25,395 nt of DNA from NCBI GenBank assembly GCA_021783435.1, contig JAJXUC010000040.1, forward strand, positions 1 to 25,395, written 5' to 3'. The position numbers and the translations under genes were made by a program. The notes under the pieces are model-generated. The model saw nothing but the letters and a program-made list of their open reading frames with translations. It searched no databases and was not told the origin of the DNA. This stretch comes from Pseudomonadota bacterium. GTDB taxonomy: Bacteria > Pseudomonadota > Gammaproteobacteria > Burkholderiales > Burkholderiaceae. Shown here in pieces: positions 10,265 through 18,411 of the stretch (the first letter of the stretch is position 1; every line of letters starts with the position of its first letter).

Positions 10265-10362
10265 ACTGCTCTCCAGGTCGGCGACTTCACCTCGGGCACG
10301 GAAAACGTCGAGGGCATCCAGAAACGACGCCTCGCCTGCCTGAGCGAGGTCGATCAGCGGCG

Positions 10363-11004
10363 TCAACCAGCCCTGGGCCGCTGCAGCACGGCCGCAACCC
10401 GCTGCACCACAGCCTGCACGGCACGGTCCAGCAGCGTCTGCGCGGCTGCGGCGTAGTGGGCGGCATCGTTCACTGCGGTCGGCTGCGTGCCGTCCACCTG
10501 CCAGTGCGCGACGATGCGCAGCGGGCTGGACTGCGCCAGTTGGCAGGCCAGATCGAGCCGTACCACGCCCGGGCCACGGTGGATGTCCTGCTCCAGGCGC
10601 GTCAGCTCGCAATGCAGCGTCCAGTCGGCGGGAGCCAGCGGCTGGTCTTGCTCCACCGCGCTCACCCAGGGCTGGCGCGACAGGCCCTGGGCCAAGGCGG
10701 AACGCATCAGGTCCGCCGGCGGCGCCAGCCAGCGGCTGTCGCGATACGGCATGAGCACACCGGGGCGGGGGCTGTACAACATCCCCGTACCCCCCAGGCC
10801 TGGAGCTGCGCCCAGGGGCAACAGGTGAATGACAGTTGGTTGGATCGACGCAGCCGATACGGCGTCAGGCCCGTGCTGTGCCGTGGCCTGCAAGCGATAG
10901 GAGGTTTGCGATGGCTGGCGGGTGATGGGCAGTGAACAACCCGCGGCGGCGAGAGCCCCCAAGCAAAGCAGCACCCATGCGGCGTGACGCGCAGTCGTGT
11001 TCAT
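10363..11004 (-). CDS. ABC-type transport auxiliary lipoprotein (PqiC-like)
   Basis: This 213-aa protein begins with a lipoprotein signal peptide ending in a lipobox, 'LGALAAAGCS', so the mature protein starts at a lipidated Cys. The remainder fits the ABC_trans_aux family found with MCE-type lipid transporters: a short Ser/Thr/Gln-rich linker, a 'PTVIHLLPLGAAPGLGG' strand, a 'LYSPRPGVLMPYRDSRWLAPPADLMR' segment and a C-terminal helix 'QTLLDRAVQAVVQRVAAVL'. In PqiABC the equivalent protein sits in the outer membrane and contacts the MCE protein. The ATG at 11004 overlaps the stop of the MCE gene by 4 nt (ATGA), showing translational coupling. The ORF extends upstream, but the lipobox fixes this start. 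It is the last gene of the operon. Confidence 0.88.
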   Translation of the reverse strand: MNTTARHAAWVLLCLGALAAAGCSLPITRQPSQTSYRLQATAQHGPDAVSAASIQPTVIHLLPLGAAPGLGGTGMLYSPRPGVLMPYRDSRWLAPPADLMRSALAQGLSRQPWVSAVEQDQPLAPADWTLHCELTRLEQDIHRGPGVVRLDLACQLAQSSPLRIVAHWQVDGTQPTAVNDAAHYAAAAQTLLDRAVQAVVQRVAAVLQRPRAG

Positions 11005-11972
11005 CGCTGTTCTCCAGGGCCTGGCGGCGGCAAGGGCGCGCCGTAGAGCAGTTGGCTCGGGTTGGTCTTGAGACCGCGAACGAGTTCGGTGAGCTGACTG
11101 CTGAGTTGCTGGAGGTTGCCCGTGAGACGGTCGAAGCCCGGCAGGGTACGGTTCTGCAACTGATCCACAGCCCTCGACCCCGCTGCGCCCAGCTTGACGG
11201 CCCCCTGCCCGGCTTCGCGCCAACTTTCGGCCGCCTGGTCCATGGTCGCCAGGGTTGCTTGCAGCTGTTGCGTGGTCTTCGAGAGCCGGGCCAGCAGGTC
11301 GTCGCCCTGGTGAGCGAGTGTCCGGCCTTGCGAACCCATCGCCGCCAGTTCCTGGCTGGACTGGCGCAGGTTCGCCAGCGTTTGCGCGATGTCCTGGCGG
11401 TGCGCATCCAGGGTCTGCGTCAGGCTGGCAACGTGCGACAGGCTCTGGCCGATGGCCTCGATGTTCCGGTTGCTCAGCAGCAGATCGAGGCGGCTGGCGA
11501 TTTTCGACAGCGTGATGGTGGCATCATTCAAACCGCCTTCCAGCCGCGAAAACACCGAGGGTGCGTAGCGGATCACGGGGTAAGGCTGATTCGGCCGCGC
11601 TTTCAGCGGCGCGGGGGAAGCGCCGCCGCTCAGATTGAGCACCGACAGCCCGGTGACACCTTGCGGGCTCAACTGGGCAACCGTGTCGGCCCGCACCGGG
11701 ACGTTCTTGTCGATGTCGACACGGATGCGAATCAGCGTTGGATTGCTCGGATCGATCTCGATCGAATGCACCTGCCCCACCTTGACGCCACGGTACAGCA
11801 CATTGCTGGAGTCCCGCAGCCCATTGACGTTGTCGGTGGCGAAGATGAGATAGGGCGTGGTGTTGCCCTGCTTCTTGCCTGTCGCCAGCCACCAGGCGGC
11901 ACCGCCCAGCATGAGCCCGAGCAGCACGACGAACACGCCCACGGCGGTGTAATTGATCTTCGACTCCATCAT
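11001..11972 (-). CDS. mlaD: MlaD-type MCE domain lipid-transport protein
   Basis: This 323-aa protein has one N-terminal transmembrane helix (about residues 10-30, 'AVGVFVVLLGLMLGGAAWWL'). An MCE domain follows ('NVNGLRDSSNVLYRGVKVG', 'VDIDKNVPVRADTVAQL', 'GVTGLSVLNLSGG'). A long C-terminal helical region (about 160-290) is rich in Leu, Gln and Ala and probably coiled-coil, forming a tube-like extension as in PqiB/LetB-type and long MlaD proteins. MCE proteins form hexamers that pass phospholipids between membranes. The frame is open further upstream, but the MCE homology and membrane helix place the start at the tandem ATGs at 11972/11969. The gene lies 31 nt after the ATPase gene and overlaps the lipoprotein gene by 4 nt. 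It is longer than E. coli MlaD (about 183 aa). Confidence 0.9.
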   Translation of the reverse strand: MMESKINYTAVGVFVVLLGLMLGGAAWWLATGKKQGNTTPYLIFATDNVNGLRDSSNVLYRGVKVGQVHSIEIDPSNPTLIRIRVDIDKNVPVRADTVAQLSPQGVTGLSVLNLSGGASPAPLKARPNQPYPVIRYAPSVFSRLEGGLNDATITLSKIASRLDLLLSNRNIEAIGQSLSHVASLTQTLDAHRQDIAQTLANLRQSSQELAAMGSQGRTLAHQGDDLLARLSKTTQQLQATLATMDQAAESWREAGQGAVKLGAAGSRAVDQLQNRTLPGFDRLTGNLQQLSSQLTELVRGLKTNPSQLLYGAPLPPPGPGEQR

Positions 11973-12003
11973 GCGACTCCGCTGCAGCAAAAAATCATGT
12001 TCA

Positions 12004-12798
12004 TCATGCACCCGTTCCCGATGCAGCTTGCAGCTCGTGCAAAAAAGCGAGCGACCGGCCCTCGCGAAAATAGGCCACCAGCTCAGGTTCGTCGCGCTGC
12101 GCCAGCTCGGCGGCCGGACCCAGCGCCAGGACGCGCTTGCGTGCGAGAAAAGCCACCATGTCGCTGCCATGCCAGATGGAGTCGAGGTCATGTGTGGCTT
12201 GCAGAATGGTGAGCCCGAGCAGGTCGCGCAATTCCCGCACGAGTCGGTCGAACGCCGAGGCGCCAATGGGGTCGAGGCCCGAAGTGGGCTCGTCCAGCAC
12301 GAGCAACTCCGGGTCGAGCGCCAGGGCGCGTGCCAGCGCCGCACGCTTGACCATGCCACCGGACAGCTCGGCCGGATATTTGTGCGCGGCGTCCGGCGGC
12401 AGCCCGGCGAGACGCAGCTTCAGCATGCCCAAGTCGGCCAGGTCGGCGCGCTCCACCGCACCATGTTCGCGAATCGGCAGCAGCACGTTTTCCAGCACGG
12501 TCAGGCCGGTGAACAACGCGCCGCCCTGAAACAGCACGCCGATGCGCTGACGCAGGCGTTGACGTACCGAATACTGAGCAGCCCGCGCATCCTGGCCCAA
12601 GAGTTGCAGGCTTCCACCCTGTGGTTCGCGCAGCAGAATGAGCGTGCGCAGCAACACCGTCTTGCCCGTGCCCGAGCCGCCCACCAGGGCCATGATGCAA
12701 CCACGCGGAATGGCGAGGTTCAGCCCCTCGTGCACCACGTTGTGGTCGAAGCGGTTGACGATGCCGCTGGCCTCGATCACCAGGTCTGCGCCGTTCAT
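12004..12798 (-). CDS. mlaF: MlaF-type ABC transporter ATP-binding protein
   Basis: This 264-aa ABC ATPase has Walker A GGSGTGKT (about 40-47) and a Q-loop region 'GVLFQGGALFTGLTVLENV', typical of the MlaF group. The signature is LSGGM (about 146-150), Walker B is 'ELLVLDEPTSGLDP' and the switch His is in 'QATHDLDS'. It powers phospholipid movement by the MlaE permease at the inner membrane. The ATG overlaps the stop codon of the upstream permease gene by 4 nt (12795-12798, ATGA), so the two are translationally coupled. The C-terminal tail after 'LVAYFREG' is short. Confidence 0.95.
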   Translation of the reverse strand: MNGADLVIEASGIVNRFDHNVVHEGLNLAIPRGCIMALVGGSGTGKTVLLRTLILLREPQGGSLQLLGQDARAAQYSVRQRLRQRIGVLFQGGALFTGLTVLENVLLPIREHGAVERADLADLGMLKLRLAGLPPDAAHKYPAELSGGMVKRAALARALALDPELLVLDEPTSGLDPIGASAFDRLVRELRDLLGLTILQATHDLDSIWHGSDMVAFLARKRVLALGPAAELAQRDEPELVAYFREGRSLAFLHELQAASGTGA

Positions 12799-14012
12799 AG
12801 CCGGAGCAGGTTGTAGACGATGGAAAACCCGGCGTCGATCACGATCACCAGGAAAATGGACTGCACCACGGCAACCGTGGTGGCGCGGCCCACGCTGGCG
12901 GCGCTGCCCGACACGCGCAGCCCCTGCATGCAGCCAACCAGCGCAATGATCACGGCGAAGACCGGCGCCTTGGCCAGGCCGAGCATCAAGGTCTGGACCC
13001 CGACCACCTGGGGAATGCGCGACAGGTATTCATTCCACGGCACACCGTAGCCGACGGAAGCCACGACGCCGCCGCCGATCAACCCCATCACATCGGCAAA
13101 CAGCGACAGCAACGGCAGGGTGATGACCAGTGCGACGACTTTGGGAAACACCAGCATCTCGAACGGCGACAAGCCCAAGGCCTGCAGCGCGTCGATTTCC
13201 TCGGTGATGCGCATGGTGCCGAGTTGCGCGGTGTACGACGAGCCGGTACGCCCTGCCACCAGAATGGCTGCCAGCAAGGGACCGAGTTCACGCAAGGTGA
13301 TGATGGCCACCAGGTTGACGATGAGGATGTTGGCACCGTAGGTCGCCAGCGTGGCCCCGCCCTGGTAGGCCATGACCATGCCGATGAGAAACGACAGCAG
13401 GCCGACGATGCCCAGGGCGCGCAGTCCGGCAGCGTCGATTTCGACCACCACCTCGCGCCAGCGGATGCGCCAGAAGGTCAGCAACAAGGGCACGCCACGC
13501 CACGCCAGTTCGCCCACGAAGGCGAGAAATTCGCGGCCCTCGCGCACGGCCGCAACCGCGGCACGGCCGATGTCGCCAAGCAGGCCGGCATGCGCCCTGG
13601 GCTGCAGCTGCGGGGCCGGCGCGGCACGGGCCAGCACCAGATCGAGCAGCTGGCGGTGGGCCGGGGTGAGCGCGCTGCGATCGACCACGATGCCGGCATC
13701 GGCCCAGGCCTTCAGACTGCGCCCGAGCACGAGGGCGCCGGCCGTATCGAGCTGCAAGGGCACCACGGCTGCGGGCTCGGCCGCGGGCATGTCCCGGGTG
13801 GTGACAAGGGTTGCGGCATGGATGGCGGCATCTCCCTCCGCCGTGACGCGCACCGTGGTGCAGCCCGCCGGCAGATGAAGCGCGGGTGCCGGATCCAGTC
13901 CATGCACCGTCCAGGCACCCCCAAGGGTCAGCGTGCGCATGTCCGGCGCATCGCCAGCGCACCACAGCGCGCACGCTGGTTGCAAGGCAGGCGGGCGCTC
14001 AGTCGGCGTCAT
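12795..14012 (-). CDS. mlaE: MlaE-type permease with N-terminal STAS domain (MlaB-MlaE fusion)
   Basis: This 405-aa protein has two parts. Residues about 15-135 resemble a STAS domain like MlaB: a 'LTLGGAWTVHGLD' strand and a 'VPLQLDTAGALVLGRSLKAW' segment holding the conserved D-x-x-G-A motif. Residues about 165-405 are the MlaE permease, with 'GIVGLLSFLIGMVMAYQGG', 'LRELGPLLAAILVAGRTGSSYTAQLGTM', 'EEIDALQALG' and five to six hydrophobic helices. In E. coli MlaB and MlaE are separate; here the regulator is fused to the permease. The first in-frame ATG (14048) would add 12 residues; the ATG at 14012 was preferred. It is the first gene of a four-gene operon lacking a periplasmic MlaC and an MlaA. 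Confidence 0.92.
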   Translation of the reverse strand: MTPTERPPALQPACALWCAGDAPDMRTLTLGGAWTVHGLDPAPALHLPAGCTTVRVTAEGDAAIHAATLVTTRDMPAAEPAAVVPLQLDTAGALVLGRSLKAWADAGIVVDRSALTPAHRQLLDLVLARAAPAPQLQPRAHAGLLGDIGRAAVAAVREGREFLAFVGELAWRGVPLLLTFWRIRWREVVVEIDAAGLRALGIVGLLSFLIGMVMAYQGGATLATYGANILIVNLVAIITLRELGPLLAAILVAGRTGSSYTAQLGTMRITEEIDALQALGLSPFEMLVFPKVVALVITLPLLSLFADVMGLIGGGVVASVGYGVPWNEYLSRIPQVVGVQTLMLGLAKAPVFAVIIALVGCMQGLRVSGSAASVGRATTVAVVQSIFLVIVIDAGFSIVYNLLRL

Positions 14013-14129
14013 GCGATGGGCGCCGCGCGCCATGCCGCGCCCTGGCACGGAGCAAGTCGCCTGGAAAAACGCTGGGCATGGCGACGAGACTGGCGAACGG
14101 ATCGAACCGCACGATTGTTGACTTCGATC

Positions 14130-14945
14130 TCAGCGCAACGCGCCGAACACCTTGCCGATAAGGGCGCTTCCGGTTCCCACCGGGTCGCTGCGGATGGCTT
14201 TTTCTTCTTCACCGATGGCTTGGTACAGGCGATCCAGCGCCTGCTGCGTGACGTAGCTGTCGATGTTCGCCTGATCGGCCTTGACCAGCCCGAACTGCGC
14301 CGCCTGGCCGGCGTAGCGATCGTAGGTTTGCGCCAGGCCGACCTGGGCCGTGGCCTGGCGCACGATGGGCAGGAACTTCTGCGTCAGCGGCGCCTCGGTC
14401 TTGCGCTTGAAGTATGCGGTCGCGGCCTCGTTGCCGCCGGTGAGGATGCCTTTGGCGTCGGCGATTCTCATGCTTTTGACCGCATTCACCAGCAGGGTCT
14501 TGGCCTCGGGCACGGCGGCCTCGGCGGCACGGTTGATGGCCAGGTCAAGCGCGTCCGCCTGCGAACCCATGCCGGTCATGCGCATCAAGCTGCTGGCCTT
14601 GTCCAGCGCCGGAGGCAGCGGAATGCGCCATTTCGGGCTGCCATAGAACCCATTGGCGCGCCCCAGGGTGCTGACAGCCGTATCCACCCCGCGTGACAGC
14701 GCGGCCTTCAAGCCCTGCCCGACCTCGCCTGAACTCAGAGCCGCCAGCGCCGGCGTGCCGGTGAATGCGCCCTGCCCCATGGCGCCGCTATCGGCCTGCG
14801 GCGCCGTCTGTTGCGCCGTGTTCGGCTGGGCTTGCTGCAGGGCACCGCCGAGTTGATTTTGCAGGTCGCCGAGATTGAAGGCGCCAGCGACACCCGCGCT
14901 GCTCAGCAACACCGCCACACCCAGAACATGCTTGTGCTTGAACAT
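14130..14945 (-). CDS. DUF4197 family exported protein
   Basis: This 271-aa protein has an N-terminal signal peptide (MFKHKHVLGVAVLLSSAGVAGA). A Gln/Ala-rich linker follows (about 25-70), then a DUF4197 domain to the end ('GLKAALSRGVDTAVSTLG', 'IPLPPALDKA', 'NRAAEAAVPEAKTLLVNAVKSM', 'DAKGILTGGNEAATAYFK', 'YDRYAGQAAQFGL', 'LDRLYQAIGEEEKAIRSDP'). Its function is unknown; the protein is probably periplasmic. The start at 14945 is backed by a purine-rich AAAGGAA Shine-Dalgarno sequence a few bases upstream and by the signal peptide, although the frame is open much further upstream inside the ATPase gene. It lies 50 nt after the GspE-type gene on the same strand and may be co-transcribed. Confidence 0.88.
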   Translation of the reverse strand: MFKHKHVLGVAVLLSSAGVAGAFNLGDLQNQLGGALQQAQPNTAQQTAPQADSGAMGQGAFTGTPALAALSSGEVGQGLKAALSRGVDTAVSTLGRANGFYGSPKWRIPLPPALDKASSLMRMTGMGSQADALDLAINRAAEAAVPEAKTLLVNAVKSMRIADAKGILTGGNEAATAYFKRKTEAPLTQKFLPIVRQATAQVGLAQTYDRYAGQAAQFGLVKADQANIDSYVTQQALDRLYQAIGEEEKAIRSDPVGTGSALIGKVFGALR

Positions 14946-14995
14946 CGAAAATTCCTTTGGAGTTGCCGTGACACGAGGGCCGCAAGCGGCAGCGC

Positions 14996-16831
14996 TCAGC
15001 CTTGCGCCGCCGGCGTGGCGCGCAACACTTCGTCGAGCGTGGTGCTGCCCTCGGCCACCTTCAGGGCACCCGCCAGGCGCAACGGACGCATGCCGTCCTT
15101 CACGGCCTGCTGACGCAGCGCATCCAGCGGCGCGGCAGCGGCAACCAGCGTGCGCAAGGCCGGGCTGAACACCAGCAACTCGTACAACCCGACGCGGCCG
15201 AGATACCCGGTGTTGCGGCATTCCAGGCAGCCCATCGGCTTGTAGGGCGACACCTTGGTGCTCGGCTTCCAGGGCGTCACGGCCTGCTGGAAGGTGGCCT
15301 GGTCGAACGCATCGTCGGGTTGTCTGCAATGTGCGCACAAGGTGCGCACCAGACGCTGCGCCAGCACGCCGAGCACGGTGGCGCTGACCAGATAGGGTGC
15401 CACGCCAAGTTCGAGCAGACGGGCAATGCTGCCCGGTGCGTCGTTGGTGTGCAGGGTGGACAGGACGAGGTGGCCGGTGAGGGCGGCCTGCACCGCCATG
15501 TCGGCCGTCTCGCGGTCGCGAATTTCACCCACCATGATGATGTCCGGATCCTGCCGCATCAGGGCCCGCAAGCCATCGGCGAAGCCGATGTCGAGGCCTG
15601 CCTGCACCTGCATCTGGTTGAACGCGGGCTCGACCATCTCGATCGGGTCTTCCACCGTGCAGACATTCACCTCATCGGTCGCCAGGCGTTTGAGCGTGGA
15701 ATACAGCGTGGTGGTCTTGCCGCTGCCGGTGGGCCCGGTGACCAGGACGATGCCGTGGGGGCGGTTGGTGAGTTCGTTCCAGCGCGCACCCTCGGCGCTG
15801 GGAAAACCCAAAGCAGCCATGTCGCGCAGCACCACGTCGGGGTCGAAAATGCGCATCACCAGTTTTTCGCCGAAGGCCGTGGGCAACGTGGACAGGCGCA
15901 ACTCGATTTCGTCGCCCGTGGGCCGACGGGTCTTGATGCGCCCGTCCTGCGGGCGGCGCTTTTCCACCACGTCCATACGGCCCAGCAGCTTGACACGGCT
16001 GGTCATGGCGTTCATCACCGCAGGCGGCAGCTGATAAACCGTTTGCAGCACGCCGTCGATGCGAAAGCGGATGACGCCTAGCTCGCGCCGCGGCTCCAGG
16101 TGGATGTCGGAGGCGCGCTGCTCGAAGGCGTATTGCCATAGCCAATCGACCACCTGCACCACGCCGGCGTCATTGGCATCGAGAGCACGGCCGCTCCTGC
16201 CCAGTTCCACCAGTTGCTCGAACTGGTTGACCCCGCTCATGCCCGCCGTGGCGCTGTTCTTGTGCGCTTGGCGCACCGAGCGCGCCAGGTTGAAAAACTC
16301 GATGGTGTAGCGCGTGATGTCCACCGGGTTCGCCACGGCCAGCTGGATGGGCCGGCGCAGCATGCGCTCCAGCTCGGTCTTCCAGCCCAGGTCGAAGGGC
16401 TCGGCGGTGACGATGGTCACGCCCAGGGCGTCGGCTGCCACCGGCAGGATTCGATGGCGCTCGGCGTAGTTGAGCGAAATCAGATCGCCGATCTTGCCGA
16501 TGTCGACTTTCAGCGGATCGATGCGCACCAGGGGCATGTCGGCGCGTCCGGCCAGCCAGGCGGTCAGCTGGTCCAGATCGAGCGCCTTGGCGTCTGCAAC
16601 ACGCGTCAACCCGGCGTTGGCCACCTTGTGCAGCGCGTGCAGGCGCTCGCTGGCATGGGCACAGCGGTCCAGCCCCTGGCGCAGACCGGCATCGTCGATG
16701 AAGTCGTCGTCGTGGAGCCAATGCAGCACGTCGCGCCAGTCCAGCGGCCCATGCATCGCGCGCGGCGCGCTCTTGGGCTCGGATCGGGAATGAGCCTCAG
16801 CCTTGGGCGTTGCGGGCCTGGATGCTTGCAT
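14996..16831 (-). CDS. GspE/PilB/PulE family secretion or pilus assembly ATPase
   Basis: This 611-aa protein has an N-terminal MshEN/T2SSE-N-like domain (about 85-185, 'AYER'-type segment 'LISLNYAERHRILP'). The ATPase domain has Walker A GPTGSGKT (366-373), an Asp box before it ('RASDIHLEP', about 239-247), Walker B-region 'PDIIMVGEIRDRETADMA' and His box 'TGHLVLSTLHTNDAP'. A tetracysteine zinc motif follows (CAHC ... CLEC) before 'RNTGYLGRVGLYELL'. This fits type II secretion GspE and type IV pilus PilB ATPases. No other gsp or pil gene is in the window, so it may be an orphan whose partners lie elsewhere. Its first 35 nt overlap the end of the upstream DNA glycosylase gene. The DUF4197 gene follows it. 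Confidence 0.93.
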   Translation of the reverse strand: MQASRPATPKAEAHSRSEPKSAPRAMHGPLDWRDVLHWLHDDDFIDDAGLRQGLDRCAHASERLHALHKVANAGLTRVADAKALDLDQLTAWLAGRADMPLVRIDPLKVDIGKIGDLISLNYAERHRILPVAADALGVTIVTAEPFDLGWKTELERMLRRPIQLAVANPVDITRYTIEFFNLARSVRQAHKNSATAGMSGVNQFEQLVELGRSGRALDANDAGVVQVVDWLWQYAFEQRASDIHLEPRRELGVIRFRIDGVLQTVYQLPPAVMNAMTSRVKLLGRMDVVEKRRPQDGRIKTRRPTGDEIELRLSTLPTAFGEKLVMRIFDPDVVLRDMAALGFPSAEGARWNELTNRPHGIVLVTGPTGSGKTTTLYSTLKRLATDEVNVCTVEDPIEMVEPAFNQMQVQAGLDIGFADGLRALMRQDPDIIMVGEIRDRETADMAVQAALTGHLVLSTLHTNDAPGSIARLLELGVAPYLVSATVLGVLAQRLVRTLCAHCRQPDDAFDQATFQQAVTPWKPSTKVSPYKPMGCLECRNTGYLGRVGLYELLVFSPALRTLVAAAAPLDALRQQAVKDGMRPLRLAGALKVAEGSTTLDEVLRATPAAQG

Positions 16832-17393
16832 GCCCTGAGTGTAGAGCCTGGTTGAGGTCCGTCTGAGGATCCGAGCCTGCGCTGGCGATCAAGCCATGAC
16901 GGGCGAACACCAGGCGCCAAGCCTCCAGCTTGCGCGTCAAACTCCACGCCGCATTCGCCGGGCTGGTGGAAGGCAGGCGGTGGCAAACCGGAACGAGACT
17001 CGCAGTGACACGCATCATCCGCGCCGACTCGCCGCCGTTGTGGGCAATCGCCTGCAGCCTCGGCAACCGCGCCACCAACCCGGGCAAATCGTTCGGCCGC
17101 GCCTGGGTGATGGCGGTATCGAGGCTGCCCTCCCGCTCACAGGTGGCGTACACATCCCAGATGCCCAGACCGCGAGCCAGCACCGCCTGCAGCCGCGCGG
17201 CATAGTCGAGCCGCATCAGGTCCAGCTCGAACAGGGCGGCGAGCAAGGGCCAGAACTGGTTGCGTGGGTGGGCGTAATACTGCTGCGCCTGCAGCGACGC
17301 CCGACTCGGGAAACTGCCGAGCAGCAGCAAGCGGGTCTGCGCCGTGACCGCGGGCGGCAGGCCCTGTAAACGGATCGATGATGATGGGGACAT
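16797..17393 (-). CDS. DNA glycosylase of the UDG superfamily (deoxyinosine/hypoxanthine glycosylase-like)
   Basis: This 198-aa protein resembles the UDG family 6 group. The first active-site segment is 'LLLLGSFPSRASLQAQQYYAHPRNQFW' (quoted in part: LLLGSFPSRASL and YYAHPRNQFW). The middle part is 'GLGIWDVYATCEREGSLD', and the later substrate-binding loops are 'AIAHNGGESA' and 'LPSTSPANA'. Family members excise hypoxanthine or uracil from deaminated DNA. The frame is open upstream to 17522, but the ATG at 17393 puts the family's start at the right distance. The longer version would overlap the tRNA promoter region. It is the first gene of a minus-strand run (glycosylase, GspE-type ATPase, DUF4197) and overlaps the ATPase gene by 35 nt. 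Confidence 0.82.
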   Translation of the reverse strand: MSPSSSIRLQGLPPAVTAQTRLLLLGSFPSRASLQAQQYYAHPRNQFWPLLAALFELDLMRLDYAARLQAVLARGLGIWDVYATCEREGSLDTAITQARPNDLPGLVARLPRLQAIAHNGGESARMMRVTASLVPVCHRLPSTSPANAAWSLTRKLEAWRLVFARHGLIASAGSDPQTDLNQALHSGHASIQARNAQG

Positions 17394-17544
17394 CGTGCAG
17401 CCGAACGTCGAGAAGGTGCAACAGGATATGGAGAGTGCAATGCGCCCGGACAGGGAGTCGCGACAGTCGGAGGCTGCGCATCGGCTCACGACGGATCCAC
17501 TGTCGCTTGCGGTGCAACACACGGTGCCGGCAGAGGCCCCTGCC

Positions 17545-17550
17545 TATAAT
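17545..17550 (+). promoter_or_regulatory. -10 element of the tRNA-Gly promoter
   Basis: A perfect TATAAT lies 10 nt before the first base of the mature tRNA (17561). Transcription would start around 17556-17558, leaving a very short 5' leader. The -35 region (about 17521-17527, ACGGTGC) is poor, so activation by another factor or an upstream element is possible. Confidence 0.7.
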
Positions 17551-18017
17551 CGTGGTCCATGCGGGCGTAGTTCAATGGTAGAACTTCTGCTTCCCAAGCG
17601 TGCGACCTGAGAGTCGCCCAGTCAGCTGTGACTGGCCACACTGCTTCGAAGTGTGGGAGAGACAGCCCTAGAGTTGCGGTCCTCCGGGATCGCGTGGTCA
17701 GGCGAGAGCTTGATCGGATACGGCCCTCGGGTCGTGGCCCCGGCAAAACCGGGGTCGGGTTGTTCGAGCGGCGCAAGCCGTGAGATGAGTTGTTGCCCAC
17801 GCGGGAGCGTGTATGCAACTTGGCGTTCAGCCGCCAGTAGCCTAGGTGCAGTGCGGGGTCGGCAACGACCTCGTGCCGAGCGCACTGACAACGTAGCCAC
17901 CCTCGCGGGTACGTGATGCCCGTGAGGGTCGTCGCGTGATTCTGGAAGTCGAAATCCGGATGAGGCGCAAGGCTGGGTCAAAGGACCAACAGACGTGAAC
18001 CACTGGTAAATGCCGTC

Positions 18018-18022
18018 AAGCA
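18018..18022 (+). other. Exon-binding site EBS2
   Basis: AAGCA is complementary to TGCTT (17588-17592) of the 5' exon, one base upstream of IBS1. Its position about 60 nt before EBS1 is typical. Five base pairs is a short match, so this call is less certain than EBS1. Confidence 0.6.
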
Positions 18023-18082
18023 AGAACGAGCCAAATCGACTGACAGGCTCGGACCAAACGGTACGTGATCGGATGTCTCCCT

Positions 18083-18088
18083 GCTTGG
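18083..18088 (+). other. Exon-binding site EBS1
   Basis: GCTTGG is fully complementary to the last six bases of the 5' exon (CCAAGC, 17594-17599). It is exposed in the 9-nt loop CTGCTTGGT of a 7-bp hairpin (TGTCTCC/GGGGACA). The same six bases also occur in the embedded tRNA (18445-18450). Confidence 0.85.
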
Positions 18089-18363
18089 TGGGGACACGCT
18101 GACAAAACGATCACCGGCAGAAAGGTGGGGTCCTCCTGACCCGTGCTCGTCGCACGGAACAGGGTAAGCCCGTAACCGAGTCGCACCGCGAGGCGCGACA
18201 AGCCCGGTTGTAAAATCAGGTGCTTCGGTTGCGGGTAGAGGATCGCGGAGAAAGCGAACGCCGGGCTGTAATGGTCCGGATAGGGGATGCAACGATTGCC
18301 CCGACCCGAAAGGGTGCTGACTTCCGTGTGGTGGCCTGTCGCGAGACAGGTCTGCTCCAACCA

Positions 18364-18407
18364 TCCCGAGGGGACAGGCCCTTCGGGGCTGTCCGTTTCC
18401 CTCGGGA
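18364..18407 (+). other. Long hairpin directly upstream of the embedded tRNA
   Basis: A 9-bp outer stem TCCCGAGGG (18364-18372) / CCCTCGGGA (18399-18407) encloses an inner stem GACAG/CTGTC (18373-18377/18389-18393) capped by CCC-TTCG-GGG-like pairing. It ends 4 nt before the tRNA. It has no U tract, so it is not a simple terminator. It may be the proximal part of domain IV or help tRNA processing. Confidence 0.7.
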
Positions 18408-18411
18408 CCGG

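Larger units (their letters stand above)
17600..18363 (+). ncRNA. Group II intron ribozyme, domains I-III
   Basis: This is the 5' catalytic part of the intron RNA. It opens with the hallmark GTGCG and a run of hairpins (for example CCAGTC...GACTGG near 17618-17635 and CCACACT...AGTGTGG near 17636-17656) expected for domain I. EBS2 (18018-18022) and EBS1 (18083-18088) lie 60 nt apart, as usual. A domain III-like unit is closed by GTTGC (18228-18232) / GCAAC (18289-18293). The minus-strand reading frames across this stretch are by-products of structure-rich RNA and are not genes. Confidence 0.82.

Noticed and set aside
10327..10351. CCTCGC/GCGAGG hairpin between the convergent GGDEF-EAL and lipoprotein genes as a terminator
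   Set aside because: The stem is only 6 bp with an 8-nt loop and there is no T tract on either side.
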